From Gordoniibacillus chartarius (GTDB lineage Bacteria; Bacillota; Bacilli; Paenibacillales; NBRC-103111), in contig NZ_JBHLWN010000038.1 of the NCBI RefSeq assembly GCF_042432825.1, forward strand, positions 1-64,000: DNA of 64,000 nt, written 5' to 3'. Positions 1 to 8,027 of the stretch are shown here, one piece after another. Position 1 is the first letter of the stretch, and every line of letters starts with the position of its first letter. The notes under the pieces were generated by a model. It was not told where the DNA came from. It did not search any database and saw nothing but the letters and a program-made list of their open reading frames with translations. Made by a program: the position numbers and the translations under genes.

Positions 1-238
1 AGGCCCATCCGTAAGCCACAGGTTGCCCCGTGTTTCACGATTCCCCCATGCGAGGGAACCGGTTATCCGGTCTTAGCTACCGTTTCCGGTAGTTATCCCA
101 GTCTTACAGGCAGGTTGCCTACGTGTTACTCACCCGTCCGCCGCTAACCTTACCCCGAAGGATAAAGTCCGCTCGACTTGCATGTATTAGGCACGCCGCC
201 AGCGTTCGTCCTGAGCCAGGATCAAACTCTCCAATAAA
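1..238 (-). rRNA. rrs: 16S ribosomal RNA, 5' part (cut by window edge)
   Basis: Read on the minus strand, the sequence from about 238 downward starts TTTATTGGAGAGTTTGATCC and continues with the universal 16S opening (CTGGCTCAGGACGAACGC). Only the first 238 bases are present; the rest of the operon lies to the left of the window. Its promoters and boxA lie just upstream at 306-471. Confidence 0.98.
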
Positions 239-305
239 GTTTGTATCTTTAGCTCTGAAACTTAACACTTGCGTGTTGTATTACATAAACCTCTCACTCG
301 TCATT

Positions 306-324
306 CAGTTTTCAAGGAGCAATC
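306..324 (-). promoter_or_regulatory. boxA-like antitermination site in the rRNA leader
   Basis: The minus strand reads TTGCTCCTTGAAAACTG about 70 bases before the 16S 5' end. This matches the leader element known from Bacillus-type rRNA operons (TGTTCTTTGAAAAC type), bound by NusB/NusE to resist Rho-dependent and early termination. The sequence match is direct; the function is inferred from family knowledge. Confidence 0.6.
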
Positions 325-356
325 TTATCGTCACCGGTTTTAGCGGCGACTTTTAT

Positions 357-471
357 AATATATCACATCCGCCCTGTCTGTTGCAACCGGTATTTCTTAA
401 CTCCCCGTTGCTCAATCCGACAATTCGAAGCGGCGAGTAATAAAGTAACACATAACACAAGCAGAAGTCAA
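357..471 (-). promoter_or_regulatory. tandem rRNA promoters P1 and P2
   Basis: Two sigma-A promoters point into the 16S gene. The distal one is TTGACT (466-471), an 18-base spacer, TACTTT (442-447). The proximal one is TTGCAA (381-386), an 18-base spacer, TATATT (357-362). A tandem arrangement with a leader of roughly 110 bases is typical of Bacillales rRNA operons. The hexamers are visible; the start sites are inferred. Confidence 0.65.
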
Positions 472-490
472 CCCCGAATGCCGCATTTTT

Positions 491-709
491 TTATCGGAAA
501 ACGCGATTTCTTGCGTAACGGGATATTTCTTTCGGCGACGCAAGTCTTGCATACATACGAAAAATCACTTTATACCTGGACTCGATGGCTCCTTTAATAT
601 CGTTATCGATCCGCTTGTCGTTCAGGTCGAACAGCATTTCATCCAGCTCTTTGCGAAGCACGTAATCCAGCTCCCGGCACTCCCGCTCATTGAACAAAAA
701 TCCTAACAT
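491..709 (-). CDS. small hypothetical protein, about 72 residues
   Basis: Unrecognised small protein, charged and likely soluble, with no signal peptide or membrane segment. From MLGFLFNERE it is rich in Arg, Glu and Asp, with a probable helical pattern (ELDYVLRKELDEMLFDLND) and a basic C-terminus. An upstream ATG at 745 is in frame, but AAAGGGG lies inside that extension, about 13 bases before the ATG at 709, which favours the shorter form; a GTG one codon earlier is equally possible. It is the last gene before the left rRNA promoters and follows the SpoIIM-family gene by about 200 bases. Function unknown; coding status supported only by codon pattern and the binding site. Confidence 0.6.
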   Translation of the reverse strand: MLGFLFNERECRELDYVLRKELDEMLFDLNDKRIDNDIKGAIESRYKVIFRMYARLASPKEISRYARNRVFR

Positions 710-908
710 CACTGTGACTAAACCCCTTTCTGTATATCGAGGCATTCATCTGCTCGAAGGCAAAGAGGGCACACACACGGAAGCACGAAGAATGGGTCTA
801 AGCTGTGATTGGGCGCTTACATGCATGTACCCTATAGGGCTGCATCTGGTTTGCCTTACTGTTATGTTCAGTTTTTGCCATTTTTATGACGGAGCCGGGA
901 AATAATTT

Positions 909-1526
909 TTAATGACGAACAAGCCAGTACGTAACCGTGCTCTCGATCAAGGCGGCGGCAAACAAGGATAATGCCAACACGATCGACAACGGAAGCAGAA
1001 GCTTCATTACATGCGAGAACTCCGCTTTCACACGCGAGCGCCAAGGAGCCGCGAAGACGGAGGCCACGCCTTTCAGCGCGACGAAACCTAAACGGATCCC
1101 GTAAGCACTGGCAACAAAAATCGCCGGAATTTCAATAATTCCATGCGGAAGTATCCCTACGATAAACTGTCCCAAGCTTTGCTCCGCCGCCTGTTCAACG
1201 CCGAGATAACCGATGACCATGCCGTTCACCAGGAGCAGCATGATCGGCCTAATCGCAAATATCAAACCGAATACGATGGTCAATAGCGAAGCTAGAAGGT
1301 TGTTGAGAAAAATCATCCCGAACAGCCACAGCTGCGGATTCGCCTTGTCTTGAACGACCGAACCGATCTGCTTGAGCACAGTAAGCTGATTTTCCAGGAA
1401 AGGAGCATATTGATCATGACCCTCGACACCGAGTACGACTCCCGCCGTGAAAATCGCAATCGCCGCTATAAAATATTTCCCCATATGCCGCATGTCGGCA
1501 AAAAGCAATTGAAATCTCTTTGACAT
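909..1526 (-). CDS. SpoIIM/DUF95-family integral membrane protein
   Basis: A 205-residue membrane protein with about five hydrophobic segments: residues 16-34, 65-90, 92-110, 124-150 and a C-terminal one near 175-197. The layout (short basic N-terminus, central NGMVIGYLG and ILPHGIIEIPAIFVASAYG blocks) fits the SpoIIM family. In B. subtilis SpoIIM is part of the mother-cell DMP machine for septal peptidoglycan removal during engulfment. The HGIIEIPA block is a family hallmark as I remember it. Because it sits beside pdaB rather than at the usual spoIIM locus, it may be a paralogue, so no symbol is given. AGGTG lies nine bases before the ATG. It is divergent from pdaB. Confidence 0.75.
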   Translation of the reverse strand: MSKRFQLLFADMRHMGKYFIAAIAIFTAGVVLGVEGHDQYAPFLENQLTVLKQIGSVVQDKANPQLWLFGMIFLNNLLASLLTIVFGLIFAIRPIMLLLVNGMVIGYLGVEQAAEQSLGQFIVGILPHGIIEIPAIFVASAYGIRLGFVALKGVASVFAAPWRSRVKAEFSHVMKLLLPLSIVLALSLFAAALIESTVTYWLVRH

Positions 1527-1630
1527 ACCGAAAACACCTGCTTTCTGTCATAAGTGCCGGAACCTCGCATACACATGTACCACTAGCGAAACAAGCCCGA
1601 TAGCGGGAATGTGGCAAGGAGGCCGTCGAC

Positions 1631-2413
1631 GTGAATGTATTCCTTGTAGTTAACGGAAAACGGATTAAGCAATTCACTTTTATCGCTGTTGCGATCGTAT
1701 TTGCCGCGGGTATCATCTACTCGGAGAAGACGAATGTATCGGCCTTTGCCAGCGAGCTGCCTGCTGCCGTATACAGTGTTCCGACCGACAAGAAAATGGT
1801 GGCGCTGACTTTCGATATTAGCTGGGGCGAGAAGCGTCCGGAGCCGATCCTGAAGGTGCTCGAAGAGAAAAAAGTGAAAGGCGCTACGTTCTTCCTGTCC
1901 TCTCCTTGGGCCAAGGCGCACCCCGAGCTGACCGCGCGTATCGCAAAGGACGGTTACGAAATCGGAAGCCACGGCTTCAAGCATGACAACTACAGCGAGA
2001 TGGAAGACGCCGAAATTCAAAAGCAAATTCAAACCGCTCATCAGATGCTGTCGGAAGTGACGGGCAAAGCCCCGACATTGATTCGACTTCCTAACGGAGA
2101 TTTCGACAAGCGGGTGCTCACAATCGCCGATAAACTGGGCTACACCGTCATACAGTGGGATACCGACTCCCAGGACTACAAAAACATCGGCAAAGACAAC
2201 ATCGTCAAGCGGGTCGTTTCCCGGGCACACCCCGGCGATATTATTTTGCTCCATGCCAGCGATTCCGCACTCCAGACACAAGATGCACTGCCGGAGATCA
2301 TCGATCAGCTTCGCGCCAAAGGCTACGAATTCGTATCGGTCAGCGAGCTGATACAGCAAGCCGAGGTCAGCAATCAGCAAGTGGAGGATCAGACCTTCAA
2401 ATCTTGGAAATAG
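1631..2413 (+). CDS. pdaB: PdaB-type sporulation polysaccharide deacetylase
   Basis: A 260-residue protein of the NodB-homology family (carbohydrate esterase 4). In Bacillus, PdaB is needed to keep spores stable late in sporulation and acts on spore peptidoglycan or a related polymer. A hydrophobic N-terminal segment (about residues 14-30) would anchor or export it. Visible motifs: TFDISWG (60-66; one Asp where many deacetylases have two), SHGFKHDN (113-120, metal-binding His pair), RLPNGDF (152-158) and HPGDIILLHAS (200-210). GTG start with AAGGAGG eight bases upstream. It is convergent with kbaA across a shared terminator. Gene order pdaB-kbaA-gerD matches B. subtilis. Confidence 0.93.
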   Translation: MNVFLVVNGKRIKQFTFIAVAIVFAAGIIYSEKTNVSAFASELPAAVYSVPTDKKMVALTFDISWGEKRPEPILKVLEEKKVKGATFFLSSPWAKAHPELTARIAKDGYEIGSHGFKHDNYSEMEDAEIQKQIQTAHQMLSEVTGKAPTLIRLPNGDFDKRVLTIADKLGYTVIQWDTDSQDYKNIGKDNIVKRVVSRAHPGDIILLHASDSALQTQDALPEIIDQLRAKGYEFVSVSELIQQAEVSNQQVEDQTFKSWK

Positions 2414-2416
2414 AAG

Positions 2417-2442
2417 AAGCGGGCCGATTACGGCTCGCTTTT
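2417..2442. terminator. bidirectional terminator between pdaB and kbaA
   Basis: AAGCGGGCCG, a four-base loop ATTA and CGGCTCGCTT form a ten-pair stem with one G-U type mismatch, followed by TTTTG on the plus strand. The kbaA stop codon lies inside the loop, so the same hairpin ends both convergent genes. Confidence 0.75.
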
Positions 2443-3024
2443 GTTATTTCCCAGCACTTTGGGCAAAATTAATATTTGCCAGGCATTGCAGCCGAGCAGC
2501 GGCAGCACCATAAAGAACGTTCCGAACGGGTTGTTCTCCCGCAGCGCCGGAATCGCTTCCAGAGACGTGACGACGACCATGAAGAACAAAGTCGGAAGAA
2601 ACCCCTTCGCGTTCGTCAAATTCATTTTCCAATAGGCGACGGCCAGTGACACCATCAACAGGATGATCGGAAGCGGAACGAAAGGCAGCCAATCCCCTTC
2701 GGAGTTAATCGCTCTCAAAAAAACCAGCTCAAACAAGGTGATCACAATGAGCGCCCATTGGAGCAAGTCCCAGGTGCGGGCATTGCGAATCATTCCCATA
2801 CCGAAATAGCGGACAATCATGAAGGAGAAATAGCCCATCTGCGACACGATCGATATCGTAGCGCCGATCAGTGCCATATAGAGTAAATTCAATCCTACCG
2901 CCGATAACCCGAGAATCGTATAATTTTGATCCGTCAGCTTCAGAACAAGCCCCGCAGCAATGCCAAGCAAGGCTCCAACCAGCATCGTTGTCCAAAATAA
3001 ATGAAACCATTTCCGCAGCGTCAT
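2428..3024 (-). CDS. kbaA: KinB-signalling pathway activation protein KbaA
   Basis: A protein of about 198 residues with roughly six transmembrane segments (first at about residues 10-27). Length, topology and place between pdaB and gerD match KbaA, which in B. subtilis is needed for the KinB sensor kinase to feed the Spo0A phosphorelay at the onset of sporulation. The mechanism of KbaA is not settled. The start chosen is ATG at 3024, eight bases after GGAGG; an upstream in-frame TTG at 3039 would place that site inside the gene. It is divergent from gerD with about 140 bases between them. Confidence 0.88.
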   Translation of the reverse strand: MTLRKWFHLFWTTMLVGALLGIAAGLVLKLTDQNYTILGLSAVGLNLLYMALIGATISIVSQMGYFSFMIVRYFGMGMIRNARTWDLLQWALIVITLFELVFLRAINSEGDWLPFVPLPIILLMVSLAVAYWKMNLTNAKGFLPTLFFMVVVTSLEAIPALRENNPFGTFFMVLPLLGCNAWQILILPKVLGNNKSEP

Positions 3025-3167
3025 GTACACAGCCTCCAACAGATGAGCAAATCCTAGTAGTTAATTGTACCAACCTTCACCGTAAAATGCCACCTGCCCC
3101 AAGTCATAAAGACTCGTTTTCCACACACACTAACACTACTTAGGTTACGGAAAGGAGCAGGATTTCG

Positions 3168-4013
3168 ATGAACCGTTTATGGCAGTATGCCGCTTTGTCC
3201 GTTATGCTGCTGCTCACTACCTCTTGCGGTATGGACAACACCTCCGGCTCGAACAATAGTCAAAATGCCGTCAGCTACAAAGATACGAAGTCGATGGTGA
3301 TGGACATCCTGAAATCCGAGGACGGGAAGAAAGCGGTCCAATCGGCGGCCTTCGGACTCGATGATACCAGTGACAAGACATTAAATACAGGCATCAAGAC
3401 ATTATCGACGGGCGACGCCAAGCAGCTGCAGCTGGCTGTTAAGGACGTTTTGACCGATCAACAGAACAGCACGTTTCTGCAAAATTTGTTGAAGGATCCG
3501 AAATTCGCCGGCGATTTTGCCAAGTCGATTCAGAAGGAAAACAAGCAGCTGTTCAAAGATCTCATGAAGGACCCCGAGTATCAGAAGCTTCAGCTCGATA
3601 CGATGAAAAATCCGGAATATCAGAAAATATTGATCGATACGATGCGGGGCATGCAGTACCGACAGCACGTGATGAGCATTATACAAGAATCGATGCAAAG
3701 TCCTCTGTTCAAAGCCGAAATGATCAATTTACTTAAGAAAGCGATTGAGGAAGGTACAACTGCCCAAGCGCAATCGACCGGCGGTGGCCAGGGCGGCGAG
3801 TCTGGCGGCGGCGGGGGCGGCGGTCAAGGCGGCGAGTCCGGTGGCGGCGGTGAATCCGGCGGGGGCGGCGGCTCTGGAGGCGGCGGCGGTTCCGGGGGTG
3901 GCGGCGACTCTGGCGGCGGAGGCGGCGGCGGTCAATCCGAAAGCGGCGGCGAAAGCGGGGACCAAAGCAGCGAGGGCGGCAGCGACAAGAAAAAAGAGAA
4001 GAAAAGCAGTTAA
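3168..4013 (+). CDS. gerD: spore germination lipoprotein GerD
   Basis: A 281-residue lipoprotein. The signal peptide ends in the lipobox LTTSC with the modified Cys at residue 20. Residues about 35-195 form a mostly helical core with repeated KDPxYQK-type segments (KDPEYQKLQ, KNPEYQKIL), as expected for GerD, which in Bacillus is needed to cluster nutrient germinant receptors into the inner-membrane germinosome. The tail from residue 203 to the end is an unusual run of Gly with Ser, Glu and Asp, ending in a Lys-rich stretch. AAAGGAG lies before the ATG. It is divergent from kbaA and convergent with mrp across a terminator. Confidence 0.92.
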   Translation: MNRLWQYAALSVMLLLTTSCGMDNTSGSNNSQNAVSYKDTKSMVMDILKSEDGKKAVQSAAFGLDDTSDKTLNTGIKTLSTGDAKQLQLAVKDVLTDQQNSTFLQNLLKDPKFAGDFAKSIQKENKQLFKDLMKDPEYQKLQLDTMKNPEYQKILIDTMRGMQYRQHVMSIIQESMQSPLFKAEMINLLKKAIEEGTTAQAQSTGGGQGGESGGGGGGGQGGESGGGGESGGGGGSGGGGGSGGGGDSGGGGGGGQSESGGESGDQSSEGGSDKKKEKKSS

Positions 4014-4027
4014 CTTCAGAAAATGCA

Positions 4028-4066
4028 AAAGGCGGTCGCTCCGGATGGAGGCCGCCTTTGTTTTAT
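4028..4066. terminator. bidirectional terminator between gerD and mrp
   Basis: AAAGGCGG and CTCC pair with GGAG and CCGCCTTT around the loop GGAT, followed by TGTTTTATTTT on the plus strand. On the minus strand the hairpin follows the mrp stop at 4068 and also ends in a T-rich stretch. Confidence 0.8.
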
Positions 4067-4067
4067 T

Positions 4068-5159
4068 TTACATATAATCAAGCACCGCGTCGGCTAATTT
4101 CAAATATAATTGACCGGTTGCGGAATCTTCTTTGTAAACGGACGGCGAATAATCCGGCTCGGCCGGGTGATTGTCCGGCGCACCAAGCGGAAGCTGTGCC
4201 AGCAGCTGAGTGTGCAGTTCATCGGCAAGCTTGGCGCCGCCCCCGCGGCCGAACACGTAATCCTTCTCGCCGCATTTCGGACACTCGTAATACGCCATAT
4301 TTTCAACGATGCCTAGAATGTCATGATTGGTGTTCCTGGCCATCGCTCCCGCCCTGGCGGCAACGAAGGATGCCGTAGCGTGAGGGGTCGTCACGATAAT
4401 TTCCTGACTGTGCGGGATCAGCTGATGAACGTCAAGCGCTACGTCGCCGGTACCCGGAGGCAGGTCCAGTAAAATGATCTCGACATCGCCCCAATTCACT
4501 TCATGGAAGAAGTTACGCAGCATTTTACCCAGCATCGGCCCTCTCCAAATGACAGGAGCGTTGTCCTGGACAAAAAAGCCCATCGAGATCACCTTCACGC
4601 CAAACTTCTCAACGGGAATGATTCGCTCATCAACAAGCTGAGGCCCTTCTTCAATCCCCATCATGTCGGGAATACTGAAGCCGTAAATGTCGGCATCGAC
4701 AATACCGACCTTCTTGCGGCGTCTGGCGAGCGCTACGGCCAAATTGACGGTTACCGTCGACTTGCCTACACCGCCTTTGCCTGAAGCCACTGCGATAAAT
4801 TCTACTCCGGATTCCGGCGACAAGATCGACGGACCCGGCTTGCCGGCTTGCTGCGGAGGAGCATGCGGATCCTTCGTTGCGGCCCGGTTCTTCTCCAGCT
4901 CATTCAAATCGAATTCGGTCATCTCGCGAAAACGGATTCGAAGCTCGCCCTTGTGCAGCTCCTTCAGTGCGTCCTGCAAGGCGCCGCGGCGCAGCTCCTT
5001 GCCGCCCTCCGTCGTTCCCGCCGACACCAAATACGTTAACGACAAGCTGTCTTCTTTCACCATTATATCTCGAATCAAATTAAGCTCAACTACACTTCGC
5101 GACCACTCCGGGTCGATTACTTGTTTCAGCGTCTCGAGCACTTGTTCACGGGTCGTCAT
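4068..5159 (-). CDS. salA: Mrp/NBP35-family Fe-S carrier ATPase (SalA orthologue by synteny)
   Basis: A 363-residue P-loop protein. Residues 1-85 resemble the MIP18/DUF59 domain. Residues 120-360 are the Mrp/NBP35 ATPase with a deviant Walker A SGKGGVGKS (126-134), the DADIYG motif (155-160) and CPKC (293-296), the Cys pair that bridges a shared Fe-S cluster in the family. Mrp proteins bind and transfer Fe-S clusters. The orthologue at this position in B. subtilis is SalA (YbaL), also described as a regulator of scoC expression. Which role dominates here cannot be told. GAGGTG lies six bases before the ATG; a promoter lies upstream at 5196-5224. Confidence 0.9.
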   Translation of the reverse strand: MTTREQVLETLKQVIDPEWSRSVVELNLIRDIMVKEDSLSLTYLVSAGTTEGGKELRRGALQDALKELHKGELRIRFREMTEFDLNELEKNRAATKDPHAPPQQAGKPGPSILSPESGVEFIAVASGKGGVGKSTVTVNLAVALARRRKKVGIVDADIYGFSIPDMMGIEEGPQLVDERIIPVEKFGVKVISMGFFVQDNAPVIWRGPMLGKMLRNFFHEVNWGDVEIILLDLPPGTGDVALDVHQLIPHSQEIIVTTPHATASFVAARAGAMARNTNHDILGIVENMAYYECPKCGEKDYVFGRGGGAKLADELHTQLLAQLPLGAPDNHPAEPDYSPSVYKEDSATGQLYLKLADAVLDYM

Positions 5160-5195
5160 GGTACACCTCGGCTTTGACGTATTGAATTCCGCTCT

Positions 5196-5224
5196 ATTAT
5201 AGCAATTATCTTAGAGGGAACCAA
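5196..5224 (-). promoter_or_regulatory. sigma-A promoter for mrp/salA
   Basis: TTGGTT (5219-5224), a 17-base spacer and a perfect TATAAT (5196-5201) on the minus strand, with the -35 inside the last codons of cwlD. It lets mrp be transcribed in growing cells independently of the upstream spore gene. Confidence 0.6.
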
Positions 5225-5969
5225 CTTTTTCCCCGGAAAAATACCTTAAGACCCCTTGATACACGGCGGCCGCCACTTTCTTCTGATACCCCGGGTCTGC
5301 GAGCAGCCGGGCTTCTTCCGGATTGGACAGGAAGCCGAGCTCCAGAAGCGCCGCCGGCATCGTCGCTGTCTTTAATAAATAATTGTTCGCGTCCAGCTTC
5401 TTGGCTACCCGATCCGTGTTTTGCAGATTTTTCTTCACTTCGTCCTGAATCAGCGCAGCCAACCGGGCGTTGTCCGGATGATTCGTATAGAAGAACGCCT
5501 GAGCGCCGCGCCACTTCTCCGACGGGATTGCGTTCATATGGACGCTGAGCAGCAGGTCGGCATTTTGCTTGGCGATGAAATCGGAGCGCTTCATCAAGTC
5601 CTCCGTTTTCCTGCGGCTGTATCCCTTCGTATCCTGGGCGGCCAAATCCTCGTCTTCATCACGCGTCAGCACTACGATCGCTCCGGATTGCTGCAAGTAG
5701 TCCCTAAGGTACAAGGCAATCGCCAGGTTAATATCCTTCTCGATTACTCCGTCCTTACTGCTCGCCCCGCCGTCCGGCCCGCCGTGCCCCGCATCGAGTA
5801 CAATGGTTTTACCGGAAAGGGGCATCGTCCACTGGGTCCACGTCTTCGTCGAAGGCAGCTCATACGTGTAGACGACCAGCATGAGCGCTACAAGCAGAGC
5901 GGACATGACCAGCTTCAGCCCGCCCTGCGGCGACAGCCAGACGACGAATCTCGATCTCCTTCTGCGCAT
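5211..5969 (-). CDS. cwlD: N-acetylmuramoyl-L-alanine amidase CwlD
   Basis: About 252 residues from the ATG at 5969. It has a basic N-terminus and one hydrophobic segment (residues 19-35), then an Amidase_3 domain. CwlD removes peptide side chains so that muramic-delta-lactam can form in the spore cortex, which germination enzymes recognise. Zinc ligands are visible: LDAGHGGPDGG (His62), VIEKDIN (Glu77) and SVHMNA (His144); LLELGFLSN carries the catalytic Glu210. The start was chosen because AGAGGTGG lies about eight bases upstream; an earlier in-frame ATG at 6008 has no such site. That ribosome binding site lies inside a hairpin. Order cwlD-salA-gerD matches B. subtilis. Confidence 0.93.
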   Translation of the reverse strand: MRRRRSRFVVWLSPQGGLKLVMSALLVALMLVVYTYELPSTKTWTQWTMPLSGKTIVLDAGHGGPDGGASSKDGVIEKDINLAIALYLRDYLQQSGAIVVLTRDEDEDLAAQDTKGYSRRKTEDLMKRSDFIAKQNADLLLSVHMNAIPSEKWRGAQAFFYTNHPDNARLAALIQDEVKKNLQNTDRVAKKLDANNYLLKTATMPAALLELGFLSNPEEARLLADPGYQKKVAAAVYQGVLRYFSGEKVGSL

Positions 5970-6028
5970 ATAAAAATCCACCTCTACTCCCCATAGACTC
6001 TGTATCATCTATATGGGACGAGGTGGAT
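5970..6028 (-). terminator. terminator-like hairpin holding the cwlD ribosome binding site
   Basis: On the minus strand ATCCACCTC (6028-6020) pairs perfectly with GAGGTGGAT (5984-5976); inside, CCATA pairs with TATGG. The lower arm is followed by TTTTTAT and then the cwlD ATG. It looks like an intrinsic terminator for the cysH-sat transcript, and it would also hide the AGAGGTGG site of cwlD in any read-through transcript. Confidence 0.55.
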
Positions 6029-6069
6029 ATTTATTCGCACAGCTTGTTCAGGTGAGCCTATAGCAAGCG

Positions 6070-7242
6070 TTACTGTTTAACCGCTTCGGACATGCCTTCG
6101 ATCAAAATTTTCGCAACTTCCGGACGGCTGAATTCCGGAGGCGGGCATTGACCGCTGCGGAGCAGCTCGCGAACCTTCGTGCCGGACAGGTGCAGATGAT
6201 CCGCCTTGTCGTGCGGGCACGTTTTGCTGGAAGCCATGTTGCCGCACTTCTTGCAGAAGAAGCTATGCTCGAAGAACAGAGGTGTGATGCCCAATTCTTC
6301 TTTTGTGAAGTTGCTGAAAATTTCCTGTGCTTCGTAGGTGCCGTAGTAGTCGCCTACACCGGCGTGGTCGCGGCCGACGATAAAATGCGTGCAGCCGTAG
6401 TTTTTACGAACCATCGCATGGAAAATCGCTTCCCGAGGGCCTGCATAACGCATTGCAGCCGGGAATACGCCGAGGAAAACGCGATCCTTCGGATAGTAGT
6501 TTTCGAGCAGCGCAAGGTAGCTCTTCATACGAACGTTGGCCGGAACGTCATCCGACTTCGTCTCGCCTACCAGCGGGTTAAGGAACAAGCCGTCAACGAT
6601 TTCCATTGCCGACTTCTGAATATATTCGTGTGCGCGGTGAACCGGATTGCGGGTCTGGAAGCCGACAACCGTCTTCCAGCCCTTCTCCGCGAAGATTGCC
6701 CGAGTTTGCGCCGGATCGAAATAAAACTCTTCGAACTTCTCCGGCTTCGGACGGTTCAATACCTGAACGGAGCCGCCCACGTACGTATTCGGCTTCGAAT
6801 ACAGCTTCTGAACGCCCGGATGCGCCGTATCATCCGTCTTGAATACCTTAACGGCTTCGTGCTGCTGATCGGCTTTATAGATGCTGGATACATCAATAAT
6901 ACCGTACACTACGCCGTCATCTTCTCCGACAAGAGCTGCCGGCTGCCCGATCTGGAGCGTCTGGGCTACCGTCTCTTCCACTCCGAGAGTGATCGGAATA
7001 CTCCAAACCAAACCGTTTGCAAGACGCATGGATTCAACCACCGAGCGGTAATCCTCCTCGGCCATAAAACCAGTAAGCGGCGAAAATGCCCCCACACCGA
7101 TCAGATCCAGGTCGGATATCGCCCATGCGTTAATCTTGATAACAGGCAAAGCTGCCGCTTGCTTCAGAAGTGCCTCTCTTTGTTCAGCCGGTACAAGACG
7201 GTTAATCAACGTTCCGCCGTGTGCTGCAATCGATTGTGCCAT
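6070..7242 (-). CDS. sat: sulfate adenylyltransferase (ATP sulfurylase)
   Basis: A 390-residue cytoplasmic enzyme that makes adenosine 5'-phosphosulfate from ATP and sulfate, the first step of sulfate assimilation. Family motifs are clear: QTRNPVHRAHE (196-206), with the nucleotide-binding HxxH pair, then HFIVGRDHAGVGDYYG and the C-terminal CKKCGNMASSKTCPHD segment. Full length for the single-domain bacterial Sat family. GGAGGA lies ten bases before the ATG at 7242. It follows cysH by 34 bases and ends about 100 bases before cwlD. Neither gene is at this place in B. subtilis, so the pair looks inserted into the conserved cwlD-rpsI interval. Confidence 0.95.
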   Translation of the reverse strand: MAQSIAAHGGTLINRLVPAEQREALLKQAAALPVIKINAWAISDLDLIGVGAFSPLTGFMAEEDYRSVVESMRLANGLVWSIPITLGVEETVAQTLQIGQPAALVGEDDGVVYGIIDVSSIYKADQQHEAVKVFKTDDTAHPGVQKLYSKPNTYVGGSVQVLNRPKPEKFEEFYFDPAQTRAIFAEKGWKTVVGFQTRNPVHRAHEYIQKSAMEIVDGLFLNPLVGETKSDDVPANVRMKSYLALLENYYPKDRVFLGVFPAAMRYAGPREAIFHAMVRKNYGCTHFIVGRDHAGVGDYYGTYEAQEIFSNFTKEELGITPLFFEHSFFCKKCGNMASSKTCPHDKADHLHLSGTKVRELLRSGQCPPPEFSRPEVAKILIEGMSEAVKQ

Positions 7243-7276
7243 ACGATTCGTGTCCTCCGTTTCTATCCGTTCTTAT

Positions 7277-7969
7277 TTATTTATGCAAGCCGCACTCGGT
7301 CTTCTCGAAGCCGGACCAGCGTCCCGCGCGAGGGTCTTCGCCCGGTGCAACCTGGCGTGTGCAGTGAGAGCAGCCGATGCTCGGATAGTTTTGGTCATGA
7401 AGCGGGTTATAAATCACATCGTTGGCTTTAATATAGTTCCAAACATCTTCGGATGTCCAGCTTGCCAGCGGGTTAAACTTGATAAGGCCGAACTTAACGT
7501 CGTACTCCACTTTCTTAGCGTTCGCACGAGTTGGAGCTTGGTCGCGGCGAATGCCCGTAATCCATGCGTCGTAGTTTTTCAGGATATCGGTAAGCGGATC
7601 AACCTTACGAATGTTGCAGCATTGCGTAGGGTCGGATTTCCACAGTTCGTCTCCATACTGAGCCGCTTGCTCATCGAGCGTCAGCTTTGGCAGCACTTGA
7701 ACGAACTTCGTGCCGTAGCGCGCTTCCAGACGGTCTCTCGTTTCATAGGTTTCCTGAAAGTGAACGTTCGTATCCAAGTAGAAAATATCGGTAGTCGGGC
7801 TGATCTTCTGCAGCATATCAACCAGAACAACGTCTTCCGCACCAAAGCTGCATGCCAGCGTAAGCTTAGGGAATGTCTTTACAGCCCACTCGATGATCGC
7901 TTCAGGAGTGGCATTCTCGAACTCTACTGCTTTCTCGTTAACCAGCGCTTCTTTCTCAAACAAGTTCAC
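7277..7969 (-). CDS. cysH: assimilatory adenylyl-sulfate reductase (CysH family, Fe-S type)
   Basis: A 230-residue thiol-dependent reductase that converts APS (or PAPS) to sulfite. It has the PP-loop-like SFGAEDVVLVD (41-51) and the four Cys of the [4Fe-4S] type: a CC pair at 117-118 and C200-SH-C203, plus the catalytic C-terminal ECGLHK (Cys226). The Cys pairs point to the APS-using type that needs no APS kinase; consistent with that, no cysC is seen here. GTG start after AAAGGAG. First gene of a two-gene unit with sat. A sigma-A-like promoter lies upstream at 8028-8054. No S-box or T-box was seen. Confidence 0.93.
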   Translation of the reverse strand: MNLFEKEALVNEKAVEFENATPEAIIEWAVKTFPKLTLACSFGAEDVVLVDMLQKISPTTDIFYLDTNVHFQETYETRDRLEARYGTKFVQVLPKLTLDEQAAQYGDELWKSDPTQCCNIRKVDPLTDILKNYDAWITGIRRDQAPTRANAKKVEYDVKFGLIKFNPLASWTSEDVWNYIKANDVIYNPLHDQNYPSIGCSHCTRQVAPGEDPRAGRWSGFEKTECGLHK

Positions 7970-8027
7970 AATCGTTCTCTCCTTTATAATTCCGAGTATG
8001 TTGATACGAAATCGACTTTTTCTCTAA

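Noticed and set aside
1583..2380. Minus-strand frame of 265 codons opposite pdaB
   Set aside because: Antisense to a gene with clear deacetylase motifs; no family resemblance.
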